The position numbers and the translations under genes are program-made. The notes under the pieces were generated by a model. That model did not search any database and was not told the DNA's origin. It saw only the letters and a program-made list of their open reading frames with translations. Positions 47,778 to 58,237 of a stretch of DNA of 64,000 nucleotides are shown here, piece after piece. Source of the stretch: Priestia megaterium. Lineage in GTDB: Bacteria; Bacillota; Bacilli; Bacillales; Bacillaceae_H. Each line of letters opens with the position of its first letter. The stretch's first letter is position 1. The stretch is taken from the NCBI GenBank assembly GCA_008180335.1, contig VTEF01000001.1:186001-250000 (forward strand), read 5' to 3'.

Positions 47778-49064
47778 ATGTCTGCAAAATGGGAAACACA
47801 AGAAGGTAATCAAGGCGTTTTAACAGTAGAAGTTGAAGCTGCTGAATTTGACAAAGCCTTAGATAAAGCATTCACAAAAGTTGTAAAACAAGTAAATGTA
47901 CCTGGATTCCGTAAAGGTAAAATGCCACGTCCATTATTCGAAAAACGCTTCGGTGTTGAATCATTATATCAAGATGCATTAGACATCTTATTACCTGAAG
48001 CTTACAGCAATGCAATTGCTGAAACAGGTATTGAGCCAGTTGATCGTCCAGAAATCGATGTTGAAACAATTGAAAAAGGACAAGCACTTGTTTTCACTGC
48101 AAAAGTAACAGTAAAGCCTGAAGTAAAATTAGGTGAATACAAAAACTTAGAAGTTGAAAAGTTAGATACAACTGTTACAGATGAAGACGTGGAAGCTGAA
48201 TTAAAAACACTTCAAGAGCGTCACGCTGAATTAGTAGTAAAAGAAGAAGGAACTGTAGAGAATGGCGATACAGCTGTTATCGACTTTGAAGGTTTTGTTG
48301 ATGGCGAAGCATTCGAAGGCGGAAAAGGTGAGAACTATTCATTAGAAATCGGTTCTAATACATTCATTCCAGGCTTTGAAGAGCAATTAGTAGGCTTAGA
48401 AGTAGGCATTGAAAAAGATGTAGAAGTAACATTCCCAGAAGAATACCATGCTGAAGATTTAGCTGGTAAAGCTGCAACTTTCAAAGTGAAAGTACACGAA
48501 ATCAAATCTAAAGAATTACCAGCTTTAGATGATGAGTTTGCAAAAGATGTAGATGAAGAAGTTGAAACTTTAGAAGCATTAAAAGCAAAAACAAAAGAAA
48601 AATTACAAAATGATAAAACGAATGAAGCTGAATCAGTTCTTCGTGATTCATTAGTAGAAAAAGCAGCTGAAAATGCTGAAGTAGATATTCCAGAAGCAAT
48701 GTTCAACACTGAACTGGATCGTATGATGCAAGAATTCGAACAACGTTTACAAATGCAAGGTTTAAACCTTGAGTTATATTTCCAATTCTCAGGTCAAGAT
48801 GAGAAAGCATTACGTGAGCAAATGCGTCCAGATGCAGAAAAACGCGTAAAAATTAACTTAACATTAGAAGCTATTACAAAAGCTGAAAATCTTGAAGTAA
48901 CTGAAGAAGAAGTTGAAAAAGAATTAGAGAACATGGCAGGAATGTATAATATGCCTGTCGAAGAAATTAAGAAAGTGCTTGGCAGTCTTGATAGCATCAA
49001 AGAAGATATGAAGATTCGTAAAGCAGTTGAATTTCTTGTAGAAAACAGCAAAGCTGTTGCATAA
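47778..49064 (+). CDS. tig: Trigger factor
   Basis: Ribosome-associated chaperone and peptidyl-prolyl isomerase that meets nascent chains at the exit tunnel. It has 428 residues. The ribosome-binding domain (1-110) carries the signature [17 protein letters not shown] near 42-58. The FKBP-type PPIase domain (about 150-245, [16 protein letters not shown]) follows, and the helical C-terminal substrate-binding domain (about 250-428) ends the protein. It has its own promoter and terminator and sits upstream of clpX as in B. subtilis. Confidence 0.97.
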   Translation: MSAKWETQEGNQGVLTVEVEAAEFDKALDKAFTKVVKQVNVPGFRKGKMPRPLFEKRFGVESLYQDALDILLPEAYSNAIAETGIEPVDRPEIDVETIEKGQALVFTAKVTVKPEVKLGEYKNLEVEKLDTTVTDEDVEAELKTLQERHAELVVKEEGTVENGDTAVIDFEGFVDGEAFEGGKGENYSLEIGSNTFIPGFEEQLVGLEVGIEKDVEVTFPEEYHAEDLAGKAATFKVKVHEIKSKELPALDDEFAKDVDEEVETLEALKAKTKEKLQNDKTNEAESVLRDSLVEKAAENAEVDIPEAMFNTELDRMMQEFEQRLQMQGLNLELYFQFSGQDEKALREQMRPDAEKRVKINLTLEAITKAENLEVTEEEVEKELENMAGMYNMPVEEIKKVLGSLDSIKEDMKIRKAVEFLVENSKAVA

Positions 49065-49072
49065 TAATAAGT

Positions 49073-49110
49073 AAGGAACAAGGCGCGACTTGATCGTGCC
49101 TTGTTTTATA
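49073..49110 (+). terminator. Terminator of tig
   Basis: AACAAGGC-CGA pairs with TCG-GCCTTGTT, followed by TT. The rest of 49111-49443 is non-coding: a TAAAAT-type -10 near 49292 has no good -35, and TGGAA-ATCAAC-TTCCA (49394-49409) forms a small hairpin just before the clpX RBS. Confidence 0.8.
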
Positions 49111-49443
49111 AACTTAAGAAGTTTTTCATATCATAACTACACACCGAAGAAGTTGTTTTTTACTACCTTTTAAAATCCATGGTTATGAAATGAGCTGAAT
49201 AAGATGACACTACATAGTAATACGTGCTACCTGTTAACTTATCAATGGTTTATACATAAAACGTTTTAGTATCTATTAAGAAAGATGTATGGTAAAATGC
49301 AATACAAATCTTTTCATCCACAGGAACTCGTATGATAAGGCGTGCTTTTACCGACAAATAGATGAGTTGTTCACTTATTGGCTTGTAACAGGGATGGAAA
49401 TCAACTTCCAGCACTTTAGTAAATACTACAAGGGGTGAAAATT

Positions 49444-50709
49444 ATGTTTAAATTTAACGATGAAAAAGGGCAACTAAAATGCTCGTTTTGCGGAAAAACT
49501 CAAGAACAAGTACGTAAGTTAGTTGCTGGTCCAGGTGTTTACATATGTGATGAATGTATTGAGCTTTGCACAGAGATTGTTGAAGAAGAGCTTGGCACAG
49601 AAGAAGAAGTAGAATTCAAAGATGTACCAAAGCCAAAAGAAATTCGTGACATTCTAGATGAATATGTAATCGGCCAGGATGAAGCAAAAAAGGCATTATC
49701 AGTTGCTGTCTATAATCATTACAAACGTATTAATTCAAACAGCAAAATTGACGATGTTGAACTATCGAAAAGTAACATTGCGTTAATTGGACCAACAGGT
49801 AGTGGTAAGACACTACTTGCACAAACGTTGGCTCGCATTTTAAATGTGCCATTTGCAATCGCAGATGCAACATCGCTTACAGAAGCTGGTTATGTGGGTG
49901 AAGATGTTGAGAACATTTTATTAAAGTTGATCCAAGCAGCTGACTATGACGTAGAAAAAGCGGAAAAAGGGATCATCTATATCGATGAAATTGATAAAGT
50001 AGCACGTAAGTCTGAAAATCCATCTATTACACGTGATGTATCAGGTGAAGGTGTGCAGCAGGCGCTGCTTAAAATTTTAGAAGGTACAGTAGCAAGTGTT
50101 CCGCCACAAGGTGGACGTAAGCATCCACACCAAGAGTTTATTCAAATTGATACAACAAATATTCTGTTCATTTGCGGTGGTGCTTTTGATGGAATTGAAC
50201 CAATTATTAAACGCCGTTTAGGTAAGAAAGTAATTGGTTTCGGTTCAGAAACAAAGCAAGCAGATCTTAGTGAGAAAGAATTACTATCAAAAGTGTTACC
50301 AGAAGATTTATTGAAATTTGGTTTAATTCCAGAATTTATAGGTCGTCTTCCAGTAACTGCTAGCTTGGTGCCTTTAGATGAAGATTCATTAGTAGAAATT
50401 TTAACAAAACCTAAAAATGCATTAGTAAAACAGTACCAAAAGATGCTTGAGCTTGATGATGTAGAGCTTGAATTCGAATCAGAAGCGCTTGTTGAAATTG
50501 CCAAAAAAGCAATTGAACGTAAAACAGGTGCACGCGGACTTCGTTCTATTATTGAAGGAATTATGTTAGATGTCATGTTTGACTTACCGTCCCGTGATGA
50601 TATTGCAAAATGTATTATTACAGGTGAAACAGTCCGTGACCAAACGGCTCCGAAGTTTGTGTTGCAAGATGGTTCAACAGTAGAGGAAGGCAGCAAAACT
50701 TCTGCTTAA
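49444..50709 (+). CDS. clpX: ATP-dependent Clp protease ATP-binding subunit ClpX
   Basis: AAA+ unfoldase that delivers substrates to ClpP. It has 421 residues. The N-terminal zinc-binding domain has four cysteines (CSFCGK near 13-18, CDECIELC near 35-42). Walker A GPTGSGKT is near 117-124, Walker [10 protein letters not shown] near 180-188, the pore loops GYVGED and RKHPH region follow, and the IGF loop that docks on ClpP is KKVIGFGSE near 263-271. Sensor 2 GARGLR lies near 366. The ATG at 49444 follows AAGGGGTG; the GTG 9 nt upstream is within that site. Confidence 0.97.
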   Translation: MFKFNDEKGQLKCSFCGKTQEQVRKLVAGPGVYICDECIELCTEIVEEELGTEEEVEFKDVPKPKEIRDILDEYVIGQDEAKKALSVAVYNHYKRINSNSKIDDVELSKSNIALIGPTGSGKTLLAQTLARILNVPFAIADATSLTEAGYVGEDVENILLKLIQAADYDVEKAEKGIIYIDEIDKVARKSENPSITRDVSGEGVQQALLKILEGTVASVPPQGGRKHPHQEFIQIDTTNILFICGGAFDGIEPIIKRRLGKKVIGFGSETKQADLSEKELLSKVLPEDLLKFGLIPEFIGRLPVTASLVPLDEDSLVEILTKPKNALVKQYQKMLELDDVELEFESEALVEIAKKAIERKTGARGLRSIIEGIMLDVMFDLPSRDDIAKCIITGETVRDQTAPKFVLQDGSTVEEGSKTSA

Positions 50710-50715
50710 TAATAA

Positions 50716-50759
50716 AAGTGCTCGTTGTTTATTTCGATAAACAACGAGCACTTTTTTAT
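50716..50759 (+). terminator. Terminator of clpX
   Basis: AAGTGCTCGTTGTTTA, loop TTTCGA, TAAACAACGAGCACTTTTTT: a perfect 16-bp stem. Confidence 0.9.
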
Positions 50760-50775
50760 TCTTCATAAAAAAGGT

Positions 50776-50805
50776 GTATATTGTTTGCAATTTTTGTTCA
50801 AAATT
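50776..50805 (+). promoter_or_regulatory. sigma-F-type promoter of lonB
   Basis: GTATA at 50776-50780, 15-nt spacer, GTTCAAAATT at 50796-50805, which fits the sigma-F/G pattern (GywTA, then GGnnAnAnTw) apart from the second G. lonB of B. subtilis is expressed in the forespore under sigma-F. Confidence 0.5.
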
Positions 50806-50875
50806 TGTTTATTCCTACTGTTGCAAGGAGATAATAACAGATAATTATCTTAACAACTGTTGCAGGAGGTTTGCT

Positions 50876-52543
50876 ATGAATTGGACGAATATTGCCTTAA
50901 TGGTTCAATTGTTCTTTGGTATCATTATCGGCTTATATTTTTGGAATTTACTTCGCAATCAGCGAACACAAAAGGTTTCCATTGATCGCGAATCTAAAAA
51001 AGAGATGGAGCAATTACGAAAAATGAGATCCATTTCGTTAACGGAACCATTATCTGAACGAGTAAGGCCGTCTAGCTTTCAAGATATTGTTGGCCAAGAA
51101 GATGGGATTCGATCGTTAAAAGCTGCATTATGTGGGCCAAATCCGCAACATGTGATTGTCTATGGTCCACCTGGGGTTGGGAAAACAGCAGCTGCCCGTT
51201 TAGTATTGGAAGAAGCAAAGAAAAATCAAAAATCTCCGTTTAAATCTTCAGCTGTGTTTGTTGAATTAGACGCAACTACAGCAAGATTTGATGAAAGAGG
51301 AATAGCCGACCCGTTAATTGGTTCAGTTCATGATCCCATTTATCAAGGAGCAGGTGCAATGGGACAAGCGGGTATCCCACAGCCAAAGCAAGGAGCTGTT
51401 ACAGATGCACATGGTGGTATCTTGTTCATCGATGAAATTGGTGAATTGCATCCTATTCAAATGAATAAATTGTTAAAAGTATTAGAAGATCGGAAAGTAT
51501 TCATGGAAAGTGCTTATTATAGTGAAGAAAATACACAAATTCCAACACATATTCATGATATCTTTCAAAATGGATTGCCTGCTGACTTTCGATTAATTGG
51601 AGCGACAACAAGAACACCAAATGAAATTCCTCCAGCAATCCGTTCGCGATGTGTTGAAGTGTTCTTTCGTGAGTTAGATCGAGAAGAAATTATTACGGTA
51701 GCCAAAAAAGCTGCTAACAAAGTGCGTATGGACATAACTGAAGAAGGATTATCAATGTTTTCTACATATGCCCGGAATGGCCGTGAAACCGTCAATATGA
51801 TGCAAATTGCAGCGGGACTTGCTATTTCTGAAGAGCGTACGAACATAAAAAATGAAGATATTGAATGGATTATTCATTCGAGTCAATTAACACCTCGACA
51901 TGAACCGAAAATTTCAGATCAGGAAAAAGTAGGGCTAGTGAATGGCCTCGCAGTTTACGGGCCTAATTCAGGTGCTTTACTAGAAATTGAAGTAAAAGCT
52001 CTTAAAGCCAAAAATAAAGGAAGCATCACGATTACGGGAATTGTTGAAGAAGAAAGTATTGATGGCCAAGGTAAATCCATTCGAAGAAAAAGCATGGCCA
52101 AAAGTTCAATTGAAAATGTTATTACTGTTCTTCGATCCATGAACGTCCCGGCAGATCAATATGATATTCATGTAAATTTCCCAGGCGGCATCCCAATTGA
52201 TGGGCCATCTGCTGGAATTGCTATGGCCACGGGGATTTATTCAGCTATTTATGAAGTTCCAATCAAACACACAGTTGCGATGACAGGTGAAATTGGATTG
52301 CATGGAAATGTGAAACCAATTGGAGGTGTTATTCCAAAAATTAAAGCGGCAAAGCAAGCCGGAGTGAAACAAGTAATTGTTCCGCAAGAGAATATGAATG
52401 CAATGGTCGAAAAGATAAATGAAATCCAAATTATCCCTGTAGATCACCTCGTTCAAGTATTTGAACAAACATTTTTATCTGTTCAGGATCATGTGATGCA
52501 TTTGTCCAATGATTTAGCAAAACAAAAACGGGAATCTATTTAA
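50876..52543 (+). CDS. lonB: Forespore ATP-dependent protease LonB
   Basis: Membrane-associated Lon-type AAA+ serine protease of the prespore. It has 555 residues. An N-terminal membrane segment (about 4-24, ALMVQLFFGIIIGLYFW) replaces the large N domain of LonA. Walker [11 protein letters not shown] is near 97-106, Walker B ILFIDEIGELHP near 182-193. The C-terminal protease domain has catalytic Ser in DGPSAGIAMA near 441-450 and Lys in GGVIPKIKAAKQAG near 482-495. The ATG at 50876 follows GCAGGAGG; the longer frame to 50774 includes the promoter. Confidence 0.95.
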   Translation: MNWTNIALMVQLFFGIIIGLYFWNLLRNQRTQKVSIDRESKKEMEQLRKMRSISLTEPLSERVRPSSFQDIVGQEDGIRSLKAALCGPNPQHVIVYGPPGVGKTAAARLVLEEAKKNQKSPFKSSAVFVELDATTARFDERGIADPLIGSVHDPIYQGAGAMGQAGIPQPKQGAVTDAHGGILFIDEIGELHPIQMNKLLKVLEDRKVFMESAYYSEENTQIPTHIHDIFQNGLPADFRLIGATTRTPNEIPPAIRSRCVEVFFRELDREEIITVAKKAANKVRMDITEEGLSMFSTYARNGRETVNMMQIAAGLAISEERTNIKNEDIEWIIHSSQLTPRHEPKISDQEKVGLVNGLAVYGPNSGALLEIEVKALKAKNKGSITITGIVEEESIDGQGKSIRRKSMAKSSIENVITVLRSMNVPADQYDIHVNFPGGIPIDGPSAGIAMATGIYSAIYEVPIKHTVAMTGEIGLHGNVKPIGGVIPKIKAAKQAGVKQVIVPQENMNAMVEKINEIQIIPVDHLVQVFEQTFLSVQDHVMHLSNDLAKQKRESI

Positions 52544-53153
52544 TGGAACGTAGTTCGAAAGGGTTATTATATTAACTGCTTATTACGTGTTATAAACGTT
52601 TTAAAAATAAACTGAAGGGTTATTAGTAAGCTTTGTTTACCAAGTAGTAGAAGTTTATTTTTATATGAATATTACTCGCCTTTTTCGCGTATAAACCCCT
52701 TATACACCCTAGACGAAAAAGGCATTTTGAATGAGATGAACTTATTGAAAAAGGATATGTCTTCAAACAGGTCAATCATTATGGCGAAGTGCTCCATTTT
52801 GTTAAGTTGTATGTTGAAATGTACTTTGCCTTTTTCTTTTATAACATGATACAATTAATAATTACTATCGTTAGACATGTGCATATAAATAAGATAGAAT
52901 TGTAAAAAAGAATTTACCCTTCGCGGTTAGCAAACTCCTCACCTCGCGCTTTTGAGAAAGCAGGAAAGACAGGAGGAGCTGTTCGTCAAGGTCCGAATAT
53001 CAAAATACAGACTAAAGGTGCAACGTCTGTATCATTTATATGGTGTGGACCTCATCTAGCCATCAGTGGGGAGGAATGAAATACCCATTGATGGAAGTTT
53101 TACTTTATTCTTTACATATTTTATAACTGAAGGGTATTGGAGGTGTTCATGGT
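52544..53153 (+). promoter_or_regulatory. Long structured leader region between lonB and lonA
   Basis: 610 nt without a convincing gene. A perfect 10-bp inverted repeat GCCTTTTTCG (52678-52687) / CGAAAAAGGC (52714-52723) encloses GTATAA / TTATAC. A sigma-A-like TTGCCT (52826-52831), 18 nt, TACAAT (52850-52855) follows. The transcript would carry GCTTT-TGAG-AAAGC inside CTCCTC/GAGGAG (52935-52978), ATACAGAC/GTCTGTAT (53005-53012/53025-53032) inside AGGTCC/GGACCT (52989-52994/53047-53052), and an 11-bp stem CCATCAGTGGG/CCCATTGATGG (53060-53094) before the lonA RBS. See findings. Confidence 0.55.
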
Positions 53154-55475
53154 ATGGCCAAAAACGAAAAAAATTGTATTCCACTTTTACCGTTACGTGG
53201 ATTAATTGTATATCCAACAATGGTGCTTCACTTAGATGTTGGAAGAGACAAGTCTGTGCAAGCGTTAGAAAAAGCAATGATGGATGATCACTTAGTTTGT
53301 TTGGTGTCACAAAAAGAAATAGGAATTGATGAACCGGCTATAGATGATTTATATACAGTTGGGACATTGGCGAAGATTAAGCAGATGTTAAAACTTCCTA
53401 ATGGAACCATGCGTGTACTCGTTGAAGGGTTAAGCCGTATTCATGTAACAGAGGTTGAAGAAGAAGAGTACTTTATCGCTAGTGTGGAAAAGTATGAGGA
53501 AGATCATGAAATAGATGTTGAAGATAAAGCACTTATGCGTACGCTTTTAGATTACTTTGAACAATACATAAAGCTTTCTAAAAAAGTAACAGTTGAAACG
53601 TTTTCAACTGTTACCGATATCGAAGAACCGGGAAGGTTAGCTGATATTGTTGCATCGCACTTACCGATTAAAATTCAATTAAAACAGAAAATCCTTGAAA
53701 TCGAAGATGTGAAAGAACGATTAAATACGATTATTTCATATATTCAAGATGAGCAAGAAGTACTGCAATTAGAGAAGAAAATTGGTCAACGTGTCAAAAA
53801 GTCAATGGAACGTACACAAAAAGAGTATTATTTACGTGAACAAATGAAGGCGATTCAAAAAGAACTGGGTGATAAAGAAGGAAAAACAGGTGAGGTGACA
53901 ACGCTTCGCGAAAAAGTTGAAGCAAGCGGTATGCCTGAACATGTAGAAGCAGCGGCATTAAAAGAGCTAGATCGCTATGAGAAAATACCTGCTACATCCG
54001 CTGAAAGTTCTGTTATCCGGAATTACATTGAGTGGTTAATCGCCCTTCCTTGGACGAATGAAACAGAAGATCAATTAGACATTCATCATGCAGAGAAAGT
54101 TTTAAATGAAGAGCACTATGGTCTAGAAAAAGTGAAAGAACGAGTATTGGAATATTTAGCAGTACAGCAACTAACGAATTCGTTAAAAGGTCCTATTTTA
54201 TGTTTAGCGGGACCTCCTGGGGTAGGGAAAACGTCTCTTGCTCGTTCAATTGCTACATCCTTAAATCGTCATTTTGTTCGTATCTCTCTTGGTGGAGTAA
54301 GAGATGAATCTGAAATTCGTGGACATCGCCGTACATACGTTGGTGCGATGCCTGGACGCATTATTCAAGGCATGAAAAAAGCGGGGACGATTAACCCGGT
54401 ATTTTTACTCGACGAGATAGACAAAATGTCAAATGATTTTCGAGGGGATCCATCTTCAGCGATGCTAGAAGTACTAGATCCAGAGCAAAATCATAACTTT
54501 AGCGATCATTACATTGAAGAAACATACGATTTATCAAAAGTAATGTTTGTTGCAACAGCTAATAACTTGGCCACGATTCCTGGCCCTTTACGTGATCGTA
54601 TGGAAATTATTAATATTGCAGGTTATACTGAAATTGAGAAACTTGAAATTGCGAAAAGACACTTGCTTGTAAGACAACTAGAGAATCATGGTCTTCAAAA
54701 AGGAAATCTTCAAATTCGTGATGATGCGCTACTAGCGATTATTCGTCTGTATACAAGAGAAGCGGGTGTTCGTAATTTAGAACGTGAAATTGCTTCTATT
54801 TGTCGTAAAACAGCTCGTATTGTTGTGTCAGGAAAGAAAAAGAAAGTCATTGTAACATTGAAGAACATTGAGGAGTTTCTAGGAAAGGCAAGGTTTCGCT
54901 ACGGGCAAGCTGAGACAGAAAATCAAGTCGGTGTGGCTACAGGACTTGCGTATACAACCGTTGGTGGAGATACATTAGCTATTGAAGTAAGCCTCTCACC
55001 AGGGAAAGGACGCCTTGTTTTAACAGGAAAACTAGGTGATGTGATGAAAGAGTCGGCTCAAGCAGCATTTAGTTACATTCGTTCTAAGGCATCTGAACTA
55101 GGGATTGATGAGAAATTTCATGAAAAACATGACATTCATATCCATGTTCCAGAAGGAGCTGTACCGAAAGATGGTCCATCTGCAGGTATTACAATTGCAA
55201 CAGCTCTTATTTCAGCTTTAACAGGGAAAGCGGTTCGGAGAGAAGTTGGAATGACAGGAGAAATTACATTAAGAGGACGAGTGTTACCGATTGGCGGATT
55301 AAAAGAAAAGTCCTTAAGTGCGCATCGTGCAGGTCTGACTAAAATCCTTATTCCGCAAGACAACGAACGAGACATTAATGATATTCCAGATAGCGTACAA
55401 GAGCAATTAGACATCGTGCTTGTTTCTCATTTAGATCAAGTATTAGAACATGCATTAATAGGAGAGGTAAAATGA
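53154..55475 (+). CDS. lonA: ATP-dependent protease La (LonA)
   Basis: Cytoplasmic homohexameric AAA+ serine protease for damaged and regulatory proteins. It has 773 residues. The N domain (about 1-300) ends in a coiled coil with [15 protein letters not shown]. Walker [10 protein letters not shown] is near 353-361, Walker [10 protein letters not shown] near 415-423. Catalytic Ser lies in [10 protein letters not shown] near 672-681 and Lys in [14 protein letters not shown] near 715-728. ATG at 53154 is 8 nt from TTGGAGGTG; an out-of-frame ATG at 53149 is ignored. Its stop overlaps the engB ATG (ATGA). Confidence 0.97.
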   Translation: MAKNEKNCIPLLPLRGLIVYPTMVLHLDVGRDKSVQALEKAMMDDHLVCLVSQKEIGIDEPAIDDLYTVGTLAKIKQMLKLPNGTMRVLVEGLSRIHVTEVEEEEYFIASVEKYEEDHEIDVEDKALMRTLLDYFEQYIKLSKKVTVETFSTVTDIEEPGRLADIVASHLPIKIQLKQKILEIEDVKERLNTIISYIQDEQEVLQLEKKIGQRVKKSMERTQKEYYLREQMKAIQKELGDKEGKTGEVTTLREKVEASGMPEHVEAAALKELDRYEKIPATSAESSVIRNYIEWLIALPWTNETEDQLDIHHAEKVLNEEHYGLEKVKERVLEYLAVQQLTNSLKGPILCLAGPPGVGKTSLARSIATSLNRHFVRISLGGVRDESEIRGHRRTYVGAMPGRIIQGMKKAGTINPVFLLDEIDKMSNDFRGDPSSAMLEVLDPEQNHNFSDHYIEETYDLSKVMFVATANNLATIPGPLRDRMEIINIAGYTEIEKLEIAKRHLLVRQLENHGLQKGNLQIRDDALLAIIRLYTREAGVRNLEREIASICRKTARIVVSGKKKKVIVTLKNIEEFLGKARFRYGQAETENQVGVATGLAYTTVGGDTLAIEVSLSPGKGRLVLTGKLGDVMKESAQAAFSYIRSKASELGIDEKFHEKHDIHIHVPEGAVPKDGPSAGITIATALISALTGKAVRREVGMTGEITLRGRVLPIGGLKEKSLSAHRAGLTKILIPQDNERDINDIPDSVQEQLDIVLVSHLDQVLEHALIGEVK

Positions 55476-56059
55476 AAGTAACTCAAGCGGAAATTGTAAT
55501 TAGTGCAGTAAAGCCTGAACAATATCCAAGTGAAAATTTGCCAGAATTTGCGTTAGCGGGTCGATCAAATGTTGGTAAATCATCGTTTATTAATAAAATG
55601 CTAAACCGAAAAAATTTAGCTCGAACATCATCGAAGCCAGGAAAAACACAAACGTTAAATTTTTATTTAATTAATGAAATGATGCATTTCGTTGATGTTC
55701 CAGGGTATGGTTTTGCGAAAGTATCAAAAAAAGAGCGTGAAGCATGGGGAAAAATGATTGAAACATATTTAACTCAGCGTGAGCAATTAAAAGCTGTTTT
55801 GCTAATTGTTGATTTACGCCATGCACCATCGAATGATGATGTGATGATGTATAATTTTTTAAAGCATTATGATATTCCGACGATGGTGATTGCAACAAAA
55901 GCCGATAAAATTCCGAAAGGAAAATGGCAAAAGCATTTAAAAGTAGTTAAAGACACATTAGATTTACAAGCAGAGGATGAATTAATTTTATTCTCATCTG
56001 AAACTGCTCAAGGAAAAGAGCAAGCGTGGAAATCTTTACAATACCGCATGACACATTAA
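55472..56059 (+). CDS. engB: Ribosome biogenesis GTPase EngB (YsxC)
   Basis: Essential small GTPase that acts late in 50S subunit assembly. It has 195 residues. The G motifs are in order: G1 GRSNVGKSS near 30-38, G3 DVPGYGFA near 75-82, G4 TKADK near 142-146, and G5 SSE near 174. ATG overlaps the lonA stop, so translation is coupled. A strong bidirectional terminator follows. Confidence 0.96.
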   Translation: MKVTQAEIVISAVKPEQYPSENLPEFALAGRSNVGKSSFINKMLNRKNLARTSSKPGKTQTLNFYLINEMMHFVDVPGYGFAKVSKKEREAWGKMIETYLTQREQLKAVLLIVDLRHAPSNDDVMMYNFLKHYDIPTMVIATKADKIPKGKWQKHLKVVKDTLDLQAEDELILFSSETAQGKEQAWKSLQYRMTH

Positions 56060-56137
56060 GACTGTGACAAATGACACTAGTAGAAATAGATCAGCGATTA
56101 CAGTGTCGTAGATTAAAGTAGGATATATGAAGTGAAA

Positions 56138-56183
56138 ATGGAACGTGCTCCTCTTATTCATGATGGAGCACGTTCCATTTTTA
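56138..56183. terminator. Bidirectional terminator engB / LiaF-like gene
   Basis: ATGGAACGTGCTCC (56138-56151) pairs with GGAGCACGTTCCAT (56165-56178); T-rich after it and A-rich before it, so it can serve both convergent genes. Confidence 0.85.
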
Positions 56184-56200
56184 AAATATTTTTACATACA

Positions 56201-56686
56201 TTATTTACGTTTGAAAAATAATAAATATAAACCAATAAGCAGGAAGAGAATTGGCCAAAATGTTTTAAAATAGTTTACACCATCTTCTACAGCTGGTAGA
56301 AATATTTCGAAACGTTTCGAAAACATCATAAAAATGGCAATTGCTAGCAACATCATTCCTTGAAAAAGGCCGGTTTTGATTTTTCGAGCACTCAGTAAAA
56401 AGCTAAGAGCGATCATGAAAATAACCATGCTAGTATGCGTAGGCCAAAAAGGAAAAAGGTCACTTACATAGAAATGAAAACCTAGTGTAATTAATATGTA
56501 GCTGGCTAATAAGTTTGAATGTTCTTGTGATACACGAGATTGTGCAAACAGTGCAATTCCTATCAAGATTAATAGCATAGGCCAAGTGTATAGCTTAGTG
56601 GCAATTGATAGGTGCAGTTCACTCAATAAAAAGAAAGTTCCAAATCCAACTAATAATACGCCAAAAAATATTGTTTGCTTTTTCAT
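56201..56686 (-). CDS. LiaF-like/DUF5668-type membrane protein
   Basis: Integral membrane protein of 161 residues with five or six hydrophobic segments (about 6-22, 33-48, 59-77, 84-100, 109-123 and 142-157). The repeated pattern (FFGVLLVGFGTFFLL and WPILFLLIGLYLLFFKRK) resembles the N-terminal membrane part of LiaF and other DUF5668 proteins. There is no C-terminal soluble domain. Function is unknown; a role in envelope sensing would be speculation. ATG (56684-56686 on the complement) follows CAGGAGG. It separates engB from hemA, which are neighbours in B. subtilis. Confidence 0.75.
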   Translation of the reverse strand: MKKQTIFFGVLLVGFGTFFLLSELHLSIATKLYTWPMLLILIGIALFAQSRVSQEHSNLLASYILITLGFHFYVSDLFPFWPTHTSMVIFMIALSFLLSARKIKTGLFQGMMLLAIAIFMMFSKRFEIFLPAVEDGVNYFKTFWPILFLLIGLYLLFFKRK

Positions 56687-56827
56687 AGTTACCTCCTGGT
56701 GTGTTAAAACAGGAAACGTGATAAATCACTGCTTTTTTGATACAATTTGTTTTGGAATAACAGTTAATATCTTAACACATGTTTTCAAAGACTGTTCACA
56801 TTTTTTTTAAGAACACTTTTTGAAACA

Positions 56828-56836
56828 TGTTATAAT
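56828..56836 (+). promoter_or_regulatory. Extended -10 promoter of hemAXCDBL
   Basis: TG-T-TATAAT at 56828-56836 with a weak -35 region. The start would lie about 40 nt before hemA. Confidence 0.5.
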
Positions 56837-56883
56837 AGAAAGAGGTATATGAGCAAATTTCAATTGTAGGGGGGATATAACAA

Positions 56884-58224
56884 ATGCATATTATAGCAGT
56901 CGGCTTGAATTATCGAACAGCCCCTGTTGAAATAAGAGAAAAGCTTAGTTTTAATGAACAAGAACTCTCATCTGCTATGAAAACATTGAGCGGCCAAAAA
57001 AGTGTTTTAGAGAATATTATTGTTTCAACCTGTAATCGAACTGAAATTTACGCGGTTGTTGATCAATTGCACACAGGCCGTTATTATATAAAAGCGTTTT
57101 TAGCTGAATGGTTTCAGTTAGATAAAGATGATTTTTCACCGTTTTTAACGATATTTGAAGATGACGGAGCAATTGAACATTTATATCGAGTTAGCTGTGG
57201 GTTAGATTCAATGGTATTAGGTGAAACACAGATTCTTGGACAAGTACGCTCAAGCTTTCTGCTTGCACAACAAAGTGAGACAATTGGAACGGTATTTAAT
57301 GAATTGTTCAAGCAAGCTGTGACATTGGCTAAACGCGCTCATCATGAAACAGAAATTGGTGCAAATGCTGTATCAGTTAGTTATGCAGCAGTAGAGCTAG
57401 CTAAAAAAATCTTTGGCGATTTATCATCAAAGCATGTTCTCATTCTTGGCGCAGGTAAAATGGGCGAATTGGCAGTGCAAAATTTGTATGGAAACGGAGT
57501 TAAAAAAGTAACAGTTGTGAATCGTACCTTTGAAAAAGCACAACAATTAGCAGAGCGTTTCTTAGGTGAGGCTAAGCAACTAACTGAACTTCAATGTGCA
57601 TTAGTTGAAGCAGATATTGTAATCAGTTCAACAGGAGCAAATAGTTTTGTTGTTACAAAAGAGATGATGAGTCATGTTGAGCGCTTGCGCAAAGGTCGTC
57701 CATTATTCATGGTTGATATCGCTGTTCCACGTGATTTAGACCCAGCGTTAGATGAAATTGAAAGCGTGTTTTTATATGATATTGACGATCTACAAGGAAT
57801 CGTGGAATCAAACTTGGAGGAACGTCAAAAAGCAGCAGATGCCATTGAGTTAATGGTAGAATCCCAAGTTGTTGAATTTAAATCATGGCTGGGGAGATTA
57901 GGCGTTGTACCTGTCATTTCGGCTTTGCGTGAAAAAGCATTAACCATTCAGGCAGAAACAATGAATAGCATTAATCGCAAACTACCAAATCTATCTGAAC
58001 GTGAACGAAAAGTATTAAACAAACATACAAAAAGCATTATTAATCAATTGCTTCGCGATCCAATTTTACACGCGAAAGAATTGGCTGGTGAGCAACATGC
58101 AGAGGAGTCGTTAGAACTGTTTATGAAGATTTTTAATATTGAGCAGGAAGTAGTTTTACAAAAACAAAAAGAAGCACAACATACAGTTTCGGCCACTTCT
58201 CAACAAGTAGCTTATCAGTCATAA
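56884..58224 (+). CDS. hemA: Glutamyl-tRNA reductase
   Basis: NADPH-dependent enzyme that reduces Glu-tRNA to glutamate-1-semialdehyde, the first committed and usually limiting step of tetrapyrrole synthesis. It has 446 residues. The catalytic cysteine is in [12 protein letters not shown] near 47-58, the family stretch [19 protein letters not shown] near 102-120, and the NADPH-binding [16 protein letters not shown] near 183-198. The C-terminal dimerisation helix follows about 310. It begins the hemAXCDBL operon. Confidence 0.97.
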   Translation: MHIIAVGLNYRTAPVEIREKLSFNEQELSSAMKTLSGQKSVLENIIVSTCNRTEIYAVVDQLHTGRYYIKAFLAEWFQLDKDDFSPFLTIFEDDGAIEHLYRVSCGLDSMVLGETQILGQVRSSFLLAQQSETIGTVFNELFKQAVTLAKRAHHETEIGANAVSVSYAAVELAKKIFGDLSSKHVLILGAGKMGELAVQNLYGNGVKKVTVVNRTFEKAQQLAERFLGEAKQLTELQCALVEADIVISSTGANSFVVTKEMMSHVERLRKGRPLFMVDIAVPRDLDPALDEIESVFLYDIDDLQGIVESNLEERQKAADAIELMVESQVVEFKSWLGRLGVVPVISALREKALTIQAETMNSINRKLPNLSERERKVLNKHTKSIINQLLRDPILHAKELAGEQHAEESLELFMKIFNIEQEVVLQKQKEAQHTVSATSQQVAYQS

Positions 58225-58237
58225 GTGAGGACTTTAT

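Noticed and set aside
50142-50696. 184-codon open frame antisense to clpX
   Set aside because: Serine-rich shadow of the clpX coding strand, with no RBS and no family resemblance.
52672-52854. 60-codon minus-strand frame between lonB and lonA
   Set aside because: No Shine-Dalgarno, overlaps the inverted repeat and the proposed lonA promoter; composition does not look coding.
52906-53079. 58-codon plus-strand open frame in the lonA leader
   Set aside because: No ATG, GTG or TTG start in frame; the segment is better explained by base-paired RNA. A gene remnant remains possible.
56815-56850. PerR box at hemA
   Set aside because: Only one half-site (TTATAAT) is present; it is explained by the -10 element.
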